Assembly: GCA_027405735.1 (NCBI GenBank)
Contig: JAPEHQ010000017.1
Span: forward strand, 255,501-319,500
Length of the DNA: 64,000 nucleotides
Source of the DNA: Mucor racemosus
Taxonomy: Eukaryota; Mucoromycota; Mucoromycetes; Mucorales; Mucoraceae
Direction: 5' to 3'
Under the pieces are notes generated by a model that had not been told where the DNA came from, did not search any database, and was given only the letters and a program-made list of their open reading frames with translations. Positions 13,023-25,264 of this stretch are shown in pieces; within the stretch, counting starts at the first letter, position 1, and every line of letters starts with the position of its first letter. The translations under genes and the position numbers were made by a program.

Positions 13023-13487
13023 TTAATAATAGGCTAGATCTTCATCTTCATGATCTTGTTTTGGATCTACAAATATACTTGCAATGGGTGAATTGATTGC
13101 TGCAGTTGATTTAATAAATAAATGATTTGGGGTTGTAGATGTTGCTGTCGTTATCGGTGACATTTTCCTTTTTTTGATAATAGATGTGTGTTGGAACATG
13201 GCTTCAATTTGACCACGTTTTTGCTCTGTTCTCAATAGGATGTCTCTTTTGGTTTCGTCCATTTTTTCTTTATTCTTCGGTGTAAATTGTTCTTTTGAAT
13301 ATAATGGGGCGAATTCTTCTATACAATCTTTGCCGAAAACATCAAATTCATTTCCTTGATAAATCTTATTTTTTTCATTTGCTGCTGATGCATGTTGTGG
13401 ATTTGTTTTTCTGATTAATTTTTGTTCAGCAACTAATTGATCATTTTTGTAAACGTCTAATATATGAGCCTCTCTTTTCTTCCACAT
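13023..13487 (-). CDS. Hypothetical protein, 154 residues
   Basis: A single-exon frame from the ATG at 13487 to the stop at 13023. The N-terminal 90 residues are charged and look folded (MWKKREAHILDVYKND, then a YQGNEFDVFGK stretch), followed by a basic KKRK patch that could act as a nuclear signal, a Thr/Ser/Pro-rich linker and an acidic tail (HEDEDLAYY). I do not recognise the family. It lies between Rab3GAP and DPM1 on the same strand, 143 bases beyond the Rab3GAP stop. An upstream exon cannot be excluded. Confidence 0.6.
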   Translation of the reverse strand: MWKKREAHILDVYKNDQLVAEQKLIRKTNPQHASAANEKNKIYQGNEFDVFGKDCIEEFAPLYSKEQFTPKNKEKMDETKRDILLRTEQKRGQIEAMFQHTSIIKKRKMSPITTATSTTPNHLFIKSTAAINSPIASIFVDPKQDHEDEDLAYY

Positions 13488-13630
13488 CCTTGAATATTTG
13501 TTTGTTGGGAAAAAGAGAAGTAAAGAAATATATAGAAAATTGAAAATTATAAAAAGAAAATATTTTCTTGTAATATCATTGGGTATGATACATGTTCAAA
13601 TGGTGTTTACTAATATACAAATTTTTTTTT

Positions 13631-16600
13631 TTAATTATACAATGCATCAGTTGTTTGTGTATACATCATTCGAATCTCATTATCCTTGACTATTGTATAT
13701 TGTCTTGAAGGTAAAATACGATCAGGACTAGTTAAATCTTTGCAATCACTATAGAAAATGTATTCTCTAAATGATGGTTCTGATATGATGCCATCTATTT
13801 TTTTTTTGTATACCGTTAAAAATAGAAATATATTCAAACGCCTATTACACTTACGATCATTTCTAAATAATTGAAACACCGCCGACCTCTCATCTCCCTC
13901 CTTGACAATAGCTTGATCATTTACCAGCAGTTGATCTACCAGATCATATTGCTTTGGTAGCTAAGGAAATAGCGTTAATAAGATGTTTTATAGCCTAAAA
14001 AATTACCTTACCTTTCGAAGCAGTGATATAGCATGGCACATGAGTGATTCTTGTTGACGTATAATAGAAATGATTCCATCAAATGTTCGTTTTCCATGAC
14101 TGTAAAATAATAAAAATGTACATTAATGAGTCATTTTCTTTACGTAAAAACACAAACGCTAAGCACTTACCGAAGATCTTCCCATGGAAAATCGATTAAT
14201 CCACTTGCTAAATGAGCTAAACCATCTGATACATGTTGACTATATTGTGTAATTGGATGAACCGATAATGTATCATAAGCAATCAAACCTAATGTAGGCA
14301 ACATGATTGAGAAGAATTCATGAATGGATGTTGTTTCTAAAAAGTAAAGTGCCTTTTCTGCTTCAACAGAGATATTGAATAATGGTTTTTGTCGAATACA
14401 AGGTATTCTTTTAGACCATTTCCATAATTCCTGCCAAATGTTACTTGGTTCTGACATGCGAGTGCTTAGTTGACCTCCCATTCCTTCTCCTTCTTCGCCT
14501 TCCTTATCTGCTGCTTCTGATGCTATCCAATCACGAGGTGAATGCCATCTCACGAAATCTTCCAAACAAGCATGTGGATTAGCTGCTTTAAAAGCTTGCA
14601 TATCTGAATAAAGTTGTGCTGATTGTAATTTGGCTCGTTGTTGTGTAGCGCTAATAGATGTACCTAATTTTTCAAATATATCTGCTTGTTGTGTAATCAT
14701 ATCTTCTGTCATGAAGCCTGGATCCTGTGTGATGGGAATATGCATAGGTTGTCCAGTTTTCAATAGTTTCAATGAACCATGTACATGCGATTCGCCTTCA
14801 ATAGCTTCAGGATCTTTAACTGCATTGGCCTCATCTGCCTCTAATTCTTCAACAGTGATTGGCATATTGGGGACAATCACTTCTTCTCCCTCTTCTTCTT
14901 CTTCGTCTTCTGGCTGTAATGATTGATTACGACTATCATCGTTGCTAGAAGGAGAAGCTTCTTCAGCGTCTAAAAATAAATCGCTTTCATCAGACAGTTG
15001 ATCATCAAGATCGGATGATGCAACTGTAACAGAATCCTAAAATGTGCTTCAGTATTTCAAACAGTATAACTACCAATTTGAATCATTTTTACCTCAATGG
15101 CTTCACTATTATTACTATCAGCCCCTCCTTCAACAAATCTTTCAAGCATTGTTTGAAATTTAGATACTTTTGGTTCTTTATCTTCAGACATTCGATCCAG
15201 TAAATTACCAACTCTCTGCACTGGTTTAATGTCATGATCCCCAGAATTACCATTTTGCGGAGCATTTTGAAGGCGACGAAGAATACAGCAATTCACCATT
15301 GATATCTTTTGATGCAACTAGACAAATTTTGATTAGTAAATTTTATTTGTAAATTCATCCACATCACTTACGATATTATAACGAAGATCAATTCCTAGTG
15401 TCTTGCTATGCTTTTCAGTTTTTTCTGCCGTTGTTGAATCATCATAAAGATAGGGATACAAGTCTGGAATTGGCACTAAATTCTCCCAATGCCAACGAAT
15501 CTGTTTCAAAACCTCCACCCAAACCATTCTTAAAAATCCCAAAAAATTGGTGGTATTCTTTTTGCTACTACCTCCATTAGACGAAGGACTTGAAACAGCT
15601 TCTAGACTATACAGTAATAAATTCCATAAAAATGATCGATATGGCACAGATGAACTCGTTTTTAATTTTAATCCTAATTTCTTTGTGCTGTCAAACTTGG
15701 AATATGTAGTATTTTTTTTAATATCTTGGTTATTGTTATTGTCTGAAGTAAGCATTGAATAAAATAAAGCTGTCAACACATTATCTACTGCATCTGATTT
15801 AGCAACAGTTACTGAATCCGCAAGTCCACTTGTGCTGCTGCTTGTTGTGCTTGTACCTGTCGATGCTCCAAGTTGCTGAGAAGATGAGAATTTATGTCGA
15901 TTTCCAGCAGCAAACAAATTATGCATGAGTCCAGCACTATCGTTTGTTGATTCATCATTATTATCGTCATAAGGAGCCAAGTATTCTCGATTAGTAGGAT
16001 CTTTAACCCACGATTCAACGACTTGTTCAACCAAAGTGGCTAGATAAGCTCTTTGTTGATTCACAGGAGCAAATTCCCTTGATATCTGCCATTGTTTTGC
16101 TGTCAATGCATCCATATTTCTATCATAAGCTTCATGAAATTCAGTTTCTTGAATAAGAGGGAATAGTGCACTTAGTGTCAATGTACGTAGTGGATCATTG
16201 AAGGATCCAAATGATAGTTGATGTTGATTCATTTCCTCGAACTTTCGTTTATTATCATGAGCCACTTGGTTTTTTGAACCAACCTCCTCTTCCTCATCAT
16301 CGTCATCACCCCATGCCTCGAAATCGTCATCAAAACTGATTTTACGTTTGGTTTCTTCCTTTTCTAATATCTCTTCCCAATCTTTCCAATTCTCGTCAAA
16401 CCAATTTTTGAGATTGTAGGTATATACTGCTGATATGTAAATGGACGAATCTGGTGCATCTCCCGATTTACCTAATAAAGCTGTTAAGATTCAAGCCCTA
16501 TACAAACTATATACCTACAACATTACCATAATCTTCCCGGCGCATACTCAATTTTTGTAAAAATAAAGTCTTTAAACCCTCCAGATAAGATAAATGCGAT

Positions 16601-17268
16601 GCAGGTGGGATGGTTAATGTCATGTTAAATCGTACTTCTGTCTCATTGATAGGACTCTTCGGCTGTTGACTAGTAACGCCATAACCCATATACATGTCAT
16701 GTCGACTCTGTCCAACAGAAACAAATACAGGGACACTACAACCAGCATTTTGAAACGCAATGGCACAAGCTGATATCAACTGCTTGGCTTGTGATATATC
16801 GACTGATGATTTGCTCGAATTAAAGATTTTCTTTTTGATTGAATCTTGCATTGTTGGCTTTACAATCATCAAACGATCTTGACCAGTCCATCGATGTAAA
16901 GGATGGTATTGTGTTGTATTAAACTGGTAAAAGTGTTCGGCGGCTGCTTGTTCTTCATTTGAACCCACTGTTGTAGTCGGATGATAATGATAAGTGAGTT
17001 GAAATACATCATCGCCCATGGCTAATGTCTCTCTTCTAGTAAATTCTGCTGCTGAAGGATGAGCTATAGCTGCTTTAGCAGTAGCCAACTGTTCTTGTGA
17101 GAATATGCCGTAAGAACCCTCCTTGATACCCCAAGAATACAATGTCTCTTCGATATGTGTAACGAATTTCTCGAAATGCGATACAGAAGTATAGTCTACA
17201 AATTCATATCGTGACAAATCATCACTATAAGTAGAACTCTGGCGTCGTTTATTATTGCTGCTGCTCAT
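13631..17268 (-). CDS. RAB3GAP1: Rab3 GTPase-activating protein catalytic subunit
   Basis: Seven exons (16527-17268, 15372-16480, 15093-15317, 14171-15036, 14012-14099, 13855-13960, 13631-13794) join in frame to 1099 residues, close to animal Rab3GAP1. Diagnostic blocks are FEKFVTHIEETLYSWG near the N-terminus, LHQKISMVNCCI at the exon 2/3 junction, and near residue 830-870 the family signature with MTEDM, SDMQAFKAANP and LEDFVRWHSPRDW. The C-terminal exons carry the REYIF..., DRILPSRQYTIVKDNEIRM tail also found in the family. The protein acts with a non-catalytic partner (RAB3GAP2) on Rab GTPases; the animal complex also activates Rab18 at the ER and affects autophagy. The partner is not in this window. 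Insertions rich in Ser, Asn and acidic residues lie between conserved blocks. The start at 17268 precedes SSSNNKRR and the first conserved block. Confidence 0.93.
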
Positions 17269-19374
17269 TGTTAAATTTATGTTGAGAAGAAGAAAAAAGA
17301 AAAAAGGTTGCAATGTCTCATGCTGCACTTGGATTTCAAATGCAAGTGGGATGTTTTTATTGGCGTAAAAAAGCGTGTAACCTATATTACTTTGAATCAA
17401 AAATGTCTAGTAAGGTTGCATTTATAGAGGGGTTCCGTCTGTTTGCAAAGCACTTATTTTATAAAAGCTACTAATAAAAACATGGTCCATATAATCTCAA
17501 CCAATGTATCCTCACAGCTATTTTGTCAAAATTAAAAAATACACTCAATCATGCTATAACGCATCAATTGAGACATTACATACAAGCATATCCTTTTTCT
17601 CAAAACAGCTTTAAATAGAAATATATAAATGTGCACCATTCTTTTAATTATCATGATTGATCAGCATTGAAAATGTCAAAACCATGGTGATTTACACGTG
17701 CACAATTTTGAGATAAACCAAAAAACACAGGATTTGAAGAGATTTTATGGAATGATGAGAGGCTGAAAATTTCAGTTTATCTACTTTATGTATTTTTAAC
17801 ATGTTGAAAATGGTCTCATATTTTTTACCTTGCAAAAAAAAAAAGAGCTGATCCGCATGAAACCATCATCTATTCAAAAGCATATCTATGAACTGTCATT
17901 TTTTTTCATCCTGACGGAGTATGAAAATCAAAATCAAATTCTAGATATTTCTTCATTCAAAAAAATAAATTGTTAATTTACGCAAGATTTTGTATAGTAA
18001 ATCGAACTGGCGTCTTAAGTGTTTTATGTACAACTTTTAATTTTACATCAGATGAAGTTATTTATAAACAAAATTTTCTCACAAAATGTTTCTTAAATTC
18101 AAGAATAAAAAATAATGGTTTTTGGAGTAAATCTCATATTTATTTTTATAATTTCAAATTTACAAATAAACCATGCAATGGAGTGTATTGATAGCTACAT
18201 TTTAAGCTATTATATGCAGTAGTAGCTCTTTTTTTCAAGGAAATATCGCCTTTTTTCGTTGATTTTTTTGCAATCCCGAATTTTTGGACGACCAAACACA
18301 AGGACCAAATATGAGTCAAATTTATGCAAAATTGGAAAATTTTGAATTTCTCCATCAAAAATTGGTATTTTTTTAAAAGCAAAAAAGCAACAAGTAAAGC
18401 GAACTTGCACCCATATTAGAGCATAAAAATTCAATGTTGTTATATATTTTTATTAGTTTCAAAATCTTGAAAACATTGAAAATAAAAAACATAAAATTTC
18501 TGATACTTTAGTATGTTATAGAGCTCCTAAAACTGAACAACTTTTACTAAGAGCAAAATGCTGCATCCTGCTTTTTTAAAAAGATATAGCTTCTTAAAAA
18601 CTCATTTTTTCACTTCCCGAAATAGCACTGAAACACCTTCAAAGAGTTTAGTTCAGTCGATAACGTATTTATAAATTATATTACTAACTGCTTTGCTAAT
18701 TAATAGCACTCTGGGCGTATTCTTGTATTTTTTATTTCATTTTTTAATTATCTAGACGTATTTTATCCTGCTTTCAAATCGTCGATGTAGTTTTGAAGAA
18801 GAAACCCAGTTTTCAAACCCAATTTTGTAAATCTTGGATTGAGTGCATCATTTAAGGTACAAAGCTCTCTAAAGCGCTTGAGAAAACCAAATAAAAAACG
18901 CTTTGTAAACTAACATTTCAATAGATCTGTTGCCTTTTATTTTAATGCAATTGTTCCAGCATGTTTTATTTACAATGAAATTAAACATTTGAAAATTAAT
19001 ATAAACACCTACTTGATATCAACATGAATTATGAAATTATATATTTATCATTTTGCATTATTACACTGAACAAAGAAATACATGCATAAACAATTATGGC
19101 CAGAGACCGAGCATTTACACCAAAATTAAAGATCTAAAATATTCGACTCCTAACTTTCTTTTCTCCCATTTCTTGATTATCAACGTTAAAAAAAATGAGC
19201 ATTACAGTATATTAATTCAAATGGGATGATGCATGTAATAAAACTACGTATCAATAAACAAAGATATATATACATTGACATACCATATATAAGAAAGCCA
19301 CAATATATAAAAGTAATAAATATTTTCTGTAATATCTTTTTTTTTTTTTTTCAAAATCTTTGAATTTATTCATA
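17269..19374. other. Intergenic, 2.1 kb, no gene seen
   Basis: AT-rich DNA upstream of Rab3GAP and of the next plus-strand gene. Short open frames on both strands have the base composition of noncoding DNA. A T-rich run at 19336-19351 directly precedes the next gene. Confidence 0.4.
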
Positions 19375-19962
19375 ATGAAACGAAAACTTTTAAATAGTAT
19401 ATCTCATTTTTTTACTCTATTATCTTCATCTGAAACCTCTCCTACATCTAAATAAACGACTATAGATGAATGGACTCAAACTTTAAAACAAAACCGACCT
19501 CAGCTATCAAGAAGAAAAGGTTGGGCAACGTTTGCAGTCGGAAAAAAGGCTCGCAAAGAGTACACTGATATTCCTGTTGGAGAATGGTTTGCATCTCCAT
19601 TAGAAAAACAAGTTTGTGGTACATCTTTATCCTCTACTATTCATGTAGGATGTTTTTTTGATGAAAAAGTAGAAATATCGGTACCTTCTGCAGCAACAGC
19701 CTCATTCATAACCACAACTAGTGAATATCTTGAGATGTCATATTGCTTTTCATCAACAAGTTTGTCTCTAGAACAACAAGATCAAGAACAATTGCATGCT
19801 CCCAGAACGTCATTTGATGAGCAAGAGCCACTAAAAGAAAATAGAGTACCTATTGATGAAACTATTGAATTAGCAATTGTAGTCAATCAAATTTTAGGTG
19901 ATGCATTTACATTTACTGATAATGAAATATTTGATAGAGATGATTTTTATGACCCTGCCTAA
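19375..19962 (+). CDS. Hypothetical small protein (two exons, or one with an in-frame stop)
   Basis: The frame from the ATG at 19375 to the stop at 19962 contains one TAA at 19453-19455. A 69 nt intron at 19397-19465 (donor GTATAT, acceptor CTATAG) would remove that stop and, being a multiple of three, keep the frame, giving 172 residues. The protein has a WTQTLKQNRPQLSRRKGW basic N-terminal part, an IPVGEWFASP motif, and an acidic tail DNEIFDRDDFYDPA. No domain is recognised. If the intron is not real the gene would be a pseudogene with a 26-codon fragment at its start. The tail and clean frame favour a real spliced gene. Confidence 0.6.
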
Positions 19963-21221
19963 AAAGCATTTAGACATACATTTTGACTAGAATAAAAAAC
20001 CCTTTTCATTGTTTTTTCTTCTTTACTTTTCTTTTAGCTGCTTAATATATATCTCCTGTTTATAATGCTAGACTTTTTGTATATTTTTTTTTTTTTTTTT
20101 TGTTTGTTTTTCTCTATAAACTCAAGGACAGGTACCAATTACGCATTGAGATCATCGGGTCATCTCCGCCAAATCTCAAGCAATTATCTCAAAATATAGA
20201 CCACATTATTGATGTCGGGTACCGATCCCTCTTTTTACTTGTTTATGTATGTATGATTTATGAACTTTAACTTCTGTTACATTATAATATCATATATTTA
20301 TATGCACGCACGGTCAAAATGAATATTTATGCCACATACATACATACAAACATTCAATATGTTGCAATATCTTTATCAAATCACATGAAATATATAAAAA
20401 GTTGTTTTAAGGTTTTAATGAGATTGTATATTATAGTGCACGTGCCATCAGCCAGCCCGCTGTAGGAGAACACGGGAATAAAGTTATGTTCTTTTTTGAT
20501 TTATCTAGATGTTTTTTATATAAAAGCTTGATTTAGTATATACATTATACAAAATCTGTTTGTTTGAAATGTATACAGTTATACCCGACGAAAAAAAAAA
20601 GAAGGGCACATTAAATAAAACTATTTACAGTAATGTGTGGAGAAAAACAGGAACAAGAACAAGAACAAGTGTAACAAAACTACGTAGTTGTGCTTATTGA
20701 TTTACGGATCATATAAACATAGAACCTATGACATGCAAGTGGAACGGTGTCTCTTTTTTCAAAAGACTTTTTAGACCATCTTTCAGCTCAAAGCACATGA
20801 TGGTCCGCATGATGATGCATTCTGTGAAATATGATGTCCCTCTTTTCTTTTACAATGTTAGAAAGAAAAAGAGTAGATTTCATTTGAGTATTTGATCATC
20901 GAAATTAACGGATATCCAATGTATAATTGCTGGCATATAGTATATTCATACATATATTCTGTATATTCATGCATGCACAGGTATATATGAAATTCATAGA
21001 ATTGTAGGCAGTCAAAATACATATAACAAATAATTGTAATATCACCTGCTACCCCCCATATACAAAAAAGAACGTCAAATACAATGCACATTTTACTACA
21101 TATAAGCCCACTTATTTTTCCTTCTTCCTTTTTACTATTTATTTTCTTTTTTCTTTCTTTACTCTCTCTCTCTCTCTCTCTCTCTCAACAATATTTTACT
21201 TATTCTTGGTTCAACACCAGA
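19963..21221. other. Intergenic, with one short coding-like stretch
   Basis: Around 20113-20280 the plus strand stays open and reads LKDRYQLRIEIIGSSPP and onward, with protein-like composition but no recognised family. A GC-richer patch (about 20440-20480) stands out from its AT-rich surroundings. A (CT)n tract at about 21163-21186 immediately precedes the next gene. Confidence 0.35.
21163..21186. repeat. (CT)n tract upstream of a small gene
   Basis: About twelve CT units 36 bases before the ATG at 21222. Pyrimidine tracts are common in fungal promoters and 5' leaders; a role here is inferred. Confidence 0.7.
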
Positions 21222-21563
21222 ATGTCCGCTAATACTTCTCAAACAACTATACAGCTGGAAACAACGCCCCGAGTATATTATGAACATTATATGACGGCAC
21301 AACCCAGTTATGATCTTTACCCGAGTCTTTCTCGTCGATTAGGCAATGGCTATGTTCATCGACCTATCCGAAGACCTAAAAAGCAACAACAAACTAATTT
21401 TATTTCAATACATGGTACAACTTCCCGACGTTCTTATAACGTAGATCAAGATCCATTATGGCAGCCAACTATACCACAAATACAACAAGAAACTCCTTCC
21501 TGGGATCTTTATCCTGCTATACTACGTAATGCAAGTATATTATTACCTAAAATGAAACGATGA
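21222..21563 (+). CDS. Hypothetical basic protein, 113 residues
   Basis: Single exon. The frame is open upstream through the pyrimidine tract, but the ATG at 21222 (MSANTSQ) is preferred because the upstream part translates to low-complexity hydrophobic sequence. The protein has two related segments: SYDLYPSLSRRL near residue 28 and SWDLYPAILRNA near residue 93, separated by a basic RPIRRPKKQQQ patch. This DLYP duplication is the only internal structure visible. No known family. It converges with the gene at 21896-22201. Confidence 0.6.
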   Translation: MSANTSQTTIQLETTPRVYYEHYMTAQPSYDLYPSLSRRLGNGYVHRPIRRPKKQQQTNFISIHGTTSRRSYNVDQDPLWQPTIPQIQQETPSWDLYPAILRNASILLPKMKR

Positions 21564-21895
21564 TTTATGCTAATTTTTTTTTCTCTGTGTCGTACAACAT
21601 TTAGGTTGAAAACTATGGCACAGACCAAATGAGACAAAGACTTCATGTCATGGAAGCTACCATTACGACACTTTAAACTTGGTTTCTTGTTTTAAATTTA
21701 AAAATAAAATATTATATCCCCCAATCCCTACCACTTATGCTTAAATGTTATATTCTATATGTAATTGTTATGCATTTTTAAGAAATACATAAAAAAATTT
21801 ATTCAAAATTTAAATATAATACAAAAGGGGGGATGTAGAGTGAATAATTTGTATTTGTGCCTTCTATTTTCTTCGTATTCTCTCTCTCTCTCTCT

Positions 21896-22201
21896 TCAAG
21901 TACGACTCAACGTATAAGATTCTGAAGTTTTCATTTGACTTGTAGCTACAGCAAGTGATTTTCTATTTGACTTTTTCAATAAATCAGGTAAATTCCATCC
22001 TTTTTGCTTGTAGCTCAATTTAGATGATGTATCAAATGAACTAACAAGATCTTCGGGATTTAAGTAGGCACCATCCTGGTAAGTAGTTTCGTAATATCGA
22101 CGATCATGCGATTCGAATTGAGACTGTGATACACGTCTTTTTGTATATTTATCAACCTTGTAATAATCGAAACTGCTTTTGAGTTTATCTAATAATTTCA
22201 T
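21896..22201 (-). CDS. Hypothetical protein, 101 residues
   Basis: Single exon from the ATG at 22201. The frame is open a little further upstream without a better ATG. It is basic, Ser/Lys/Tyr rich, with KLLDKLKSSFDYYKVD at the start, DRRYYETTYQDGAYLNPEDL in the middle and GWNLPDLLKKS near the end. No membrane span and no recognised domain. A CT tract lies at the stop codon (about 21880-21895). Confidence 0.5.
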   Translation of the reverse strand: MKLLDKLKSSFDYYKVDKYTKRRVSQSQFESHDRRYYETTYQDGAYLNPEDLVSSFDTSSKLSYKQKGWNLPDLLKKSNRKSLAVATSQMKTSESYTLSRT

Positions 22202-22877
22202 GATTCTTTTTAAAAAAATGTCGAAAGAAGAAAAAAGAGGAAAAAAACAACGAGACAAGTTTATTGTCCATTATATTATAAATGTGGGTATAAGCGGAAT
22301 ACGGAAAAACGATTCTCGATCGTGTACCGTGGATTTAAGGTTAAATAAATCCCCCCCCCTCCTCTCTTTTCCAACTTGCAAACATGCCCAATGACATCTA
22401 CTATTATCAATAAATTGTTTATGGATGATTAGCTACTTTGATACAGATGTTATTATGTCAAAAATTGCTTTTTGTATAAGAATAAATATATCCCAGACAA
22501 AACAAAAATAAAAAAGCATCCCACTGCCAATCATTTAATCTAATATTTTTACCCGTCGAACATTTTAATTTACAAGGCTGGCATTTAAATGAATATTACC
22601 TAATTTGGTTATAAATCAGGTGTAAGCGGCGCTCGAATATATTTCCTAATTTGGGTTTCGAGATGTCAAAAAAAAATGCAAATCGTTTATTTAAAATGAA
22701 ATCCAAAAGGAATTCCAACTTGTATGAAACTTTGTTCTGCTTTCACATACAACATATACAGACACCTTTTCTAAACTTAATCTTACGGTGACTATGTTTT
22801 GTGAATTAAGAACGCAGGTATATAAAAAGGTTCCCAAAGAAATGGCATATTGATCTTTTTAAATCAAATTTATAAAA
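22202..22877. other. Divergent promoter region, no gene seen
   Basis: Spacer between two divergently transcribed small genes. A run of nine C at about 22351-22359 and A/T-rich DNA are the only notable features. Confidence 0.4.
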
Positions 22878-23899
22878 ATGTCTTCATCTAATTACCATAA
22901 CAATAGCAATACTACCTTTCATACTAATACTGTTGAAGAATGTATTGAAGAGCCTTCTGATACTAATGCTCGCTCCCATGAACATTATTATTCTGCTTGT
23001 AAAGAAAAGATAATAGATTATCCTTCCTTGTAAGTGCAAAGATTCAACTTCCAAATGTGAAATGCTAAACATTTGTGTTCATTTTAGCCCTGAACCTCAA
23101 CTACCATCGCATCATAGTCTCAATCAAACAATTTTTCAAGATGATGGCAACTATAACAATGTAACTTTTCCTACTCCATATTCATATGAGAAGGAGGCCG
23201 AAGAAGAAGGACAAATGCAAAATGATGCCATTATTTGCTCAGATCCTATATTTGATTTGGCTACCGAAGAAAACAATATCAAGGAAGAGTCCTATAATAA
23301 AGACTACAATCGGGCAAGTACCTCTGCTGCTATTTACACTCCTAATATTGAATTGGAGAAAAAGGTAGCCGAGAGCAATAATATTGGAGTTCCTGAGGAG
23401 GCTTCCAATGTGAATGATAAACATGTCGTTGTTTTAGCTCACGCCAACGAAGAAAAATACGAAAATGGGAACCTCTCTGCTCCTCATGAAGGAAACATAT
23501 CTATAAATAAGAGAGATACTCTTATTGGCGACGAAAAATACAACAATGAAAAGACTGCCATGGGTAATGAACAAGCAAACGAAGCTCAAAGATTAGAAGA
23601 TGAGAGAAAATTACAAGCCAAGATGGAAAAAGAAACTAAGAATAGAGTTTTCCAACCAGAGTAAGTTGATATATGGTTGGTTTTTAGAGCTTAAGTTCTA
23701 ATGTTATTTATGATTATAGAGCTGGACCTGAGGCTGTTTACGTTCCTTCTGCCAAACCTCGTACTGACATTGCTAAACAGAATTGTTGTTGGGGATGGTA
23801 AGTGAGAAATCAAGTGTGCCAAGAATACCTTGTTAATGTGTTACTATTAGTCTTGCTTGGATATGCTGTTGGTCCAGTCCTGATGCTGATAAGAAATAA
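22878..23899 (+). CDS. Acidic protein with cysteine/tryptophan-rich C-terminus
   Basis: Four exons (22878-23029, 23088-23660, 23720-23797, 23851-23899) join in frame to 283 residues. Most of the chain is polar and acidic, rich in Asn and Glu, with a charged ERKLQAKMEKE helix-like stretch near residue 230. The last 25 residues, spread over two tiny exons, read KQNCCWGWCLAWICC then WSSPDADKK: a cluster of five cysteines with Trp and Leu. Such tails are often palmitoylated or insert in membranes, so peripheral membrane attachment is the likely role of this end. Function is otherwise unknown. The start is the first ATG after a short T/A-rich leader. Confidence 0.7.
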
Positions 23900-24247
23900 T
23901 CTCTTGCTTACTTTTTTCTACTATACTTTTTCTTAATACAAAGAAATCCCTTGATACTTTTTTAACCTACAACAATACATCATAATAAAACCATCTTTTA
24001 GTCTCACATTATTGTTTCTTTTTTTTTCTTATAATCTTGGCAACGCCAAAGCCTTGGAAACGGACTATTTGGCAGATACATTTCACATTGATCGTGCCCT
24101 TCTTTTCTCCACTTTGATCTCGTTTCGAAACTGTCACATTGCCTTATTAGGTGAATAGAAGCAAGGGAATGAGAGAAGAACTACAAACGTTTTTTTTTTT
24201 TTTTTACTCTCTTCCATTTAGCGTAGTAGATTGAATTCAAATCTAAC
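23900..24247. other. Promoter region of the Brl1/Brr6 gene
   Basis: Holds a T-run (24190-24205) and AT-rich DNA. No other feature seen. Confidence 0.4.
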
Positions 24248-25264
24248 ATGTCAGGATCCAAAAGAATTCGATCAGACGATGGTAAAATAAGAGAATAATA
24301 TAATGATACTTTCAATTAATATGCTGGAGTATAGATGACCAAATAATAAATGATGGCGATCGAACAAACAATCGACGATTAGCACCTAAAGACTACAATT
24401 TTAATTTTGTACCAACAATCCAACCACATCAAAAAATATTTGACTTGAACCTATCTGTCGTAGACACGTCTATTCCACCTACTGATCTCGGTGCTAATAC
24501 GTTAACACAACGGTTTATTTCTCGTTCTAAAAAGTTTTGGACGATTGAGACCAAAAACCCAAAAAGCAAAGCTACAAGTAACTCCGTGTCAATTATCAAA
24601 CCATCCTCTTCCTATGAACCGTCGTATCTAAGACATCGAGATATCTCATATACCGTCATCATCTATGTCCAAATGGCCTTTAATGTAATTATATCAACAA
24701 CAGTACTGTATATATTCAGTAAAATCTTATTAACAATAAGACAAGATTTCCGATTAAAAGCAGAGGAACATACAGAAGGTATTTTCATATCAAAATGATT
24801 TGGTTTTTTATTGATTTTTTGTTTTCATGTTGCAGCTTTACATAAAGAAAGGCTGGATTGTACAAATAACTATATTATCAATCATTGTGGACAAAGTGAT
24901 AGAATTCCTGCTATTGAAGACATGTGCAATGGTTGGGCAGCATGCATGAATCGAGATATTGTAGTAGCACAGTAAGATTTGAATCATAAAATGAGCAATT
25001 ACGTCGATTTGAAAGCTCATTGATTTGTATTTTTTAGAGCCAAAGTATCAGCTGAAGCCATTGCTGAAATCATAAATAGCTTTGTAGAGCCTATTTCATA
25101 CAAGACATTGGTAATTAGACTTGCTTTGTTGTGTGAATGTCATTTTTACTAATTTACAAAATTAGATCTTTTTCTCAATGTTAGTCCTAGGAACACTTGT
25201 TTTCTCAAATATCGCATTCAGCATTTTCAAGAAAAATCATAAGCCTACTCGTGCTATTCAGTAA
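24248..25264 (+). CDS. Brl1/Brr6-like nuclear envelope protein
   Basis: Five exons (24248-24281, 24335-24778, 24836-24971, 25038-25110, 25166-25264) give 261 residues. The C-terminal half is the Brr6/Brl1 domain: a first membrane span (about residues 135-160), a lumenal segment with four cysteines (CTNNYIINHC and MCNGWAACMN) expected to form two disulfides, KVSAEAIAEIINSFVEPISYKT, and a second span (about 220-245). This family sits in the nuclear envelope and helps nuclear pore complex assembly and membrane-lipid homeostasis. The N-terminal 90 residues are polar with a possible nuclear signal (GSKRIRSDD). Budding yeast has two paralogues; which one this matches cannot be said from the sequence alone. 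Confidence 0.92.

Noticed and set aside
20434..20480. GC-richer patch as an RNA gene
   Set aside because: No recognisable fold, promoter or terminator; it stands out only by composition.
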